Assembly (NCBI GenBank): GCA_017961965.1
Contig: JAGCWG010000513.1
Location: 1-7,004 of the forward strand
Direction: 5' to 3'
Length of the DNA: 7,004 bases
From: Bacteroidaceae bacterium
GTDB lineage: Bacteria; Bacteroidota; Bacteroidia; Bacteroidales; Bacteroidaceae
Below the pieces are notes generated by a model, which saw only the letters and a program-made list of their open reading frames with translations, ran no database searches and was not told where the DNA came from. This document shows, one piece after another, positions 5,786-7,004 of this stretch (position 1 is the stretch's first letter; each line of letters starts with the position of its first letter). Position numbers and translations under genes: made by a program.

Positions 5786-6106
5786 GATTCAGGTAAGGGT
5801 TCAAGAGGCGGTCGAGGCAGCAGAAGTGCAAAGTCACAGGACTTCAAGGGCGGACGTGGCTCACGTGACGAACGTGGCTCAAGGAAGGACAAGGGTGACA
5901 ACCGTGGCAAGCGTGGTGCTGACCGTTTCAAGTCAGTTCGCTCAGAGCACTCAAAGCCTAACTCAGGCAAGCCAAGTCGTGAGGAACGTGGTTACACATC
6001 CAAGCGTGGTCCTAAGGGAGTGGCTGAATGGGCAAAGTTCTTTGAGGGCCAGGTAGAGAGTCAGTCATTCTATGGCGAAGTAGCAAAGAAGAGTAAGAAG
6101 AAATGA
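5786..6106 (+). pseudogene. Detached C-terminal tail of the DEAD-box helicase (after the in-frame stop)
   Basis: Continuing in the helicase frame after TAG, 106 codons are open to TGA at 6104-6106. The encoded sequence is basic and low in complexity, with repeated RG, GS, SR and GK (for example GGRGSRSAK, ERGSRKDKGD, KPSREERGYTSKRG). It ends with WAKFFEGQ and a run of lysines. Such disordered RG/K tails are typical extra RNA-binding segments of Bacteroidales DEAD-box proteins. There is no in-frame ATG in the tail, so independent translation is unlikely. It would be made only by TAG readthrough, or not at all. Confidence 0.75.
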
Positions 6107-7004
6107 CAAGTCCTGTAGCAATATTTGTCTATAACCGTCTGGATAATACACAGAAGACGCTGGAGTGTCTCTTGGCAAACACATTGGCAAGAGAGACGGA
6201 TGTGTTCGTGTTTTCGGACGGAGGCAAATCATTGGCTGACGGTACTCCCGACACCAAGTCGTGGGACGCCGTAAACAGAGTAAGGGCTTATCTTCGCAAT
6301 AAAAAGCAAGAGGTGGACAAAGCACGTTCATTCAATAGTTTCACCATTGTGGAGCGTGAGAAAAACATCTATCTCGAAGCAAACATAACAACAGGTATTC
6401 GGCAGGTCTTCGAGCATTATGACAGGGTCATAGTGCTCGAAGATGACATTTGTACCTCACCCTATTATCTGAAGTACATGAACGAGGCTTTCGATATGTA
6501 CAAGGATGTGGAGAAGGTAATGCACGTATCTGGTTTTACCAATCTTAGCCTTACGGATAGGGAGTATTACTTCACTCCTCACATGTCGGGATGGGGTTGG
6601 GGTACATGGCGTGACAGATGGCAGAAATACTTTGTGCATTACGAGAGCAGACAACAGGCTCTTGAGGGCATGAGCGAGGCTGACAAAGATGCCATGCAGT
6701 ATGGAGGAGTGTTCCCATGCCTTAAAAGTCTTGACAAAAGCCCAATCCCCTGGGATATCTGTTGGGAGATGGCAATCTACAAGGCTGGAGGACTATGCCT
6801 TACTCCAGGACGTACACTTGTGAGGAACATAGGACTGAAAAATGGAACGCATTTCCGCTCGTTCGACATCCTCCAATGGTACGAATTTGACCGCGAACCA
6901 TCATGCACTCCAATATTGCTTATTAAAAATTCTGCTCCCGAAAAGAATGAGGAGACAGAGGCACTTTTTTCAGAAGCAATAAAAGATTGGGGTATAATCT
7001 ACAC
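6103..7004 (+). CDS. Glycosyltransferase, GT-A-like (GT2-related), N-terminal part
   Basis: The gene begins MTSPVAIFVYNRLDNTQKTL and runs off the right edge after 300 codons. The N-terminal beta strand followed by YNR, SDG at 38-40, and LEDD at 112-115 (a DxD-like metal and nucleotide-sugar site) resemble GT-A-fold transferases. HMSGWGWGTW at 160-169 is a signature I recognise from a group of Bacteroidota transferases often found in polysaccharide or surface-glycan loci. There is no signal peptide or membrane segment, so it probably acts in the cytoplasm, moving a sugar from a nucleotide donor to a glycan or lipid-linked acceptor. Donor and acceptor are unknown. Its ATG overlaps the distal helicase TGA as ATGA, suggesting translational coupling in the ancestral arrangement. 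No separate promoter or Shine-Dalgarno is apparent, only an A/G-rich stretch before the ATG. Confidence 0.8.
   Translation, partial: MTSPVAIFVYNRLDNTQKTLECLLANTLARETDVFVFSDGGKSLADGTPDTKSWDAVNRVRAYLRNKKQEVDKARSFNSFTIVEREKNIYLEANITTGIRQVFEHYDRVIVLEDDICTSPYYLKYMNEAFDMYKDVEKVMHVSGFTNLSLTDREYYFTPHMSGWGWGTWRDRWQKYFVHYESRQQALEGMSEADKDAMQYGGVFPCLKSLDKSPIPWDICWEMAIYKAGGLCLTPGRTLVRNIGLKNGTHFRSFDILQWYEFDREPSCTPILLIKNSAPEKNEETEALFSEAIKDWGIIY

Overview
The window looks like chromosomal DNA from a Prevotella-like member of the Bacteroidales. Several genes carry the Bacteroidota -7 promoter box (TAnnTTTG, usually followed by C) instead of a sigma70 -10 box. Ribosome binding sites are A-rich rather than Shine-Dalgarno-like. 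The proteins read like Bacteroidales versions of KorA, a SpoU/TrmH methyltransferase, an MsbA-type ABC exporter, a DEAD-box helicase with a DbpA-type RNA-binding domain, and a GT-A-type glycosyltransferase. The genus is inferred from general familiarity, not from a search.

Layout. Bases 1-566 (minus) hold the first 188 codons of korA, whose promoter is at 619-649. Bases 567-908 are a gene-free, AT-rich spacer with a long imperfect inverted repeat. Bases 909-1478 (minus) encode an RNA methyltransferase with a G/C-rich repeat inserted in frame. Bases 1479-1668 are a divergent promoter region with a perfect 14-bp palindrome. Bases 1669-3501 (plus) encode a complete ABC exporter. Bases 3502-4141 contain no convincing protein gene. 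They hold a -7 box followed by a strong terminator (a possible small RNA), a compact 11-mer repeat with large inverted repeats, and the helicase promoter and leader. Bases 4142-5785 (plus) encode a DEAD-box helicase from a TTG start. Its frame is cut by a TAG but then stays open for 106 codons to a TGA at 6104-6106. Bases 6103-7004 (plus) encode the start of a glycosyltransferase whose ATG overlaps that distal TGA.

The most notable signal is the helicase. It has an in-frame amber codon exactly between the folded DbpA-type domain and an Arg/Gly/Ser/Lys-rich tail. It also has a proline in place of the first arginine of the GRxGR part of motif VI (HRSGPTGR). The overlap of the distal TGA with the next gene's ATG indicates that the ancestral gene ended at 6106. 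Two separate lesions suggest gene decay or sequence error. Amber readthrough is possible but less likely, because TAG also ends the intact ABC transporter here.

The genes are functionally mixed (ferredoxin-linked 2-oxoacid metabolism, RNA modification, lipid or drug export, RNA remodelling, surface glycan synthesis). I see no defence system, CRISPR array, tRNA, rRNA or insertion sequence. This is mostly ordinary core genome; the interest lies in the broken helicase and the intergenic elements.
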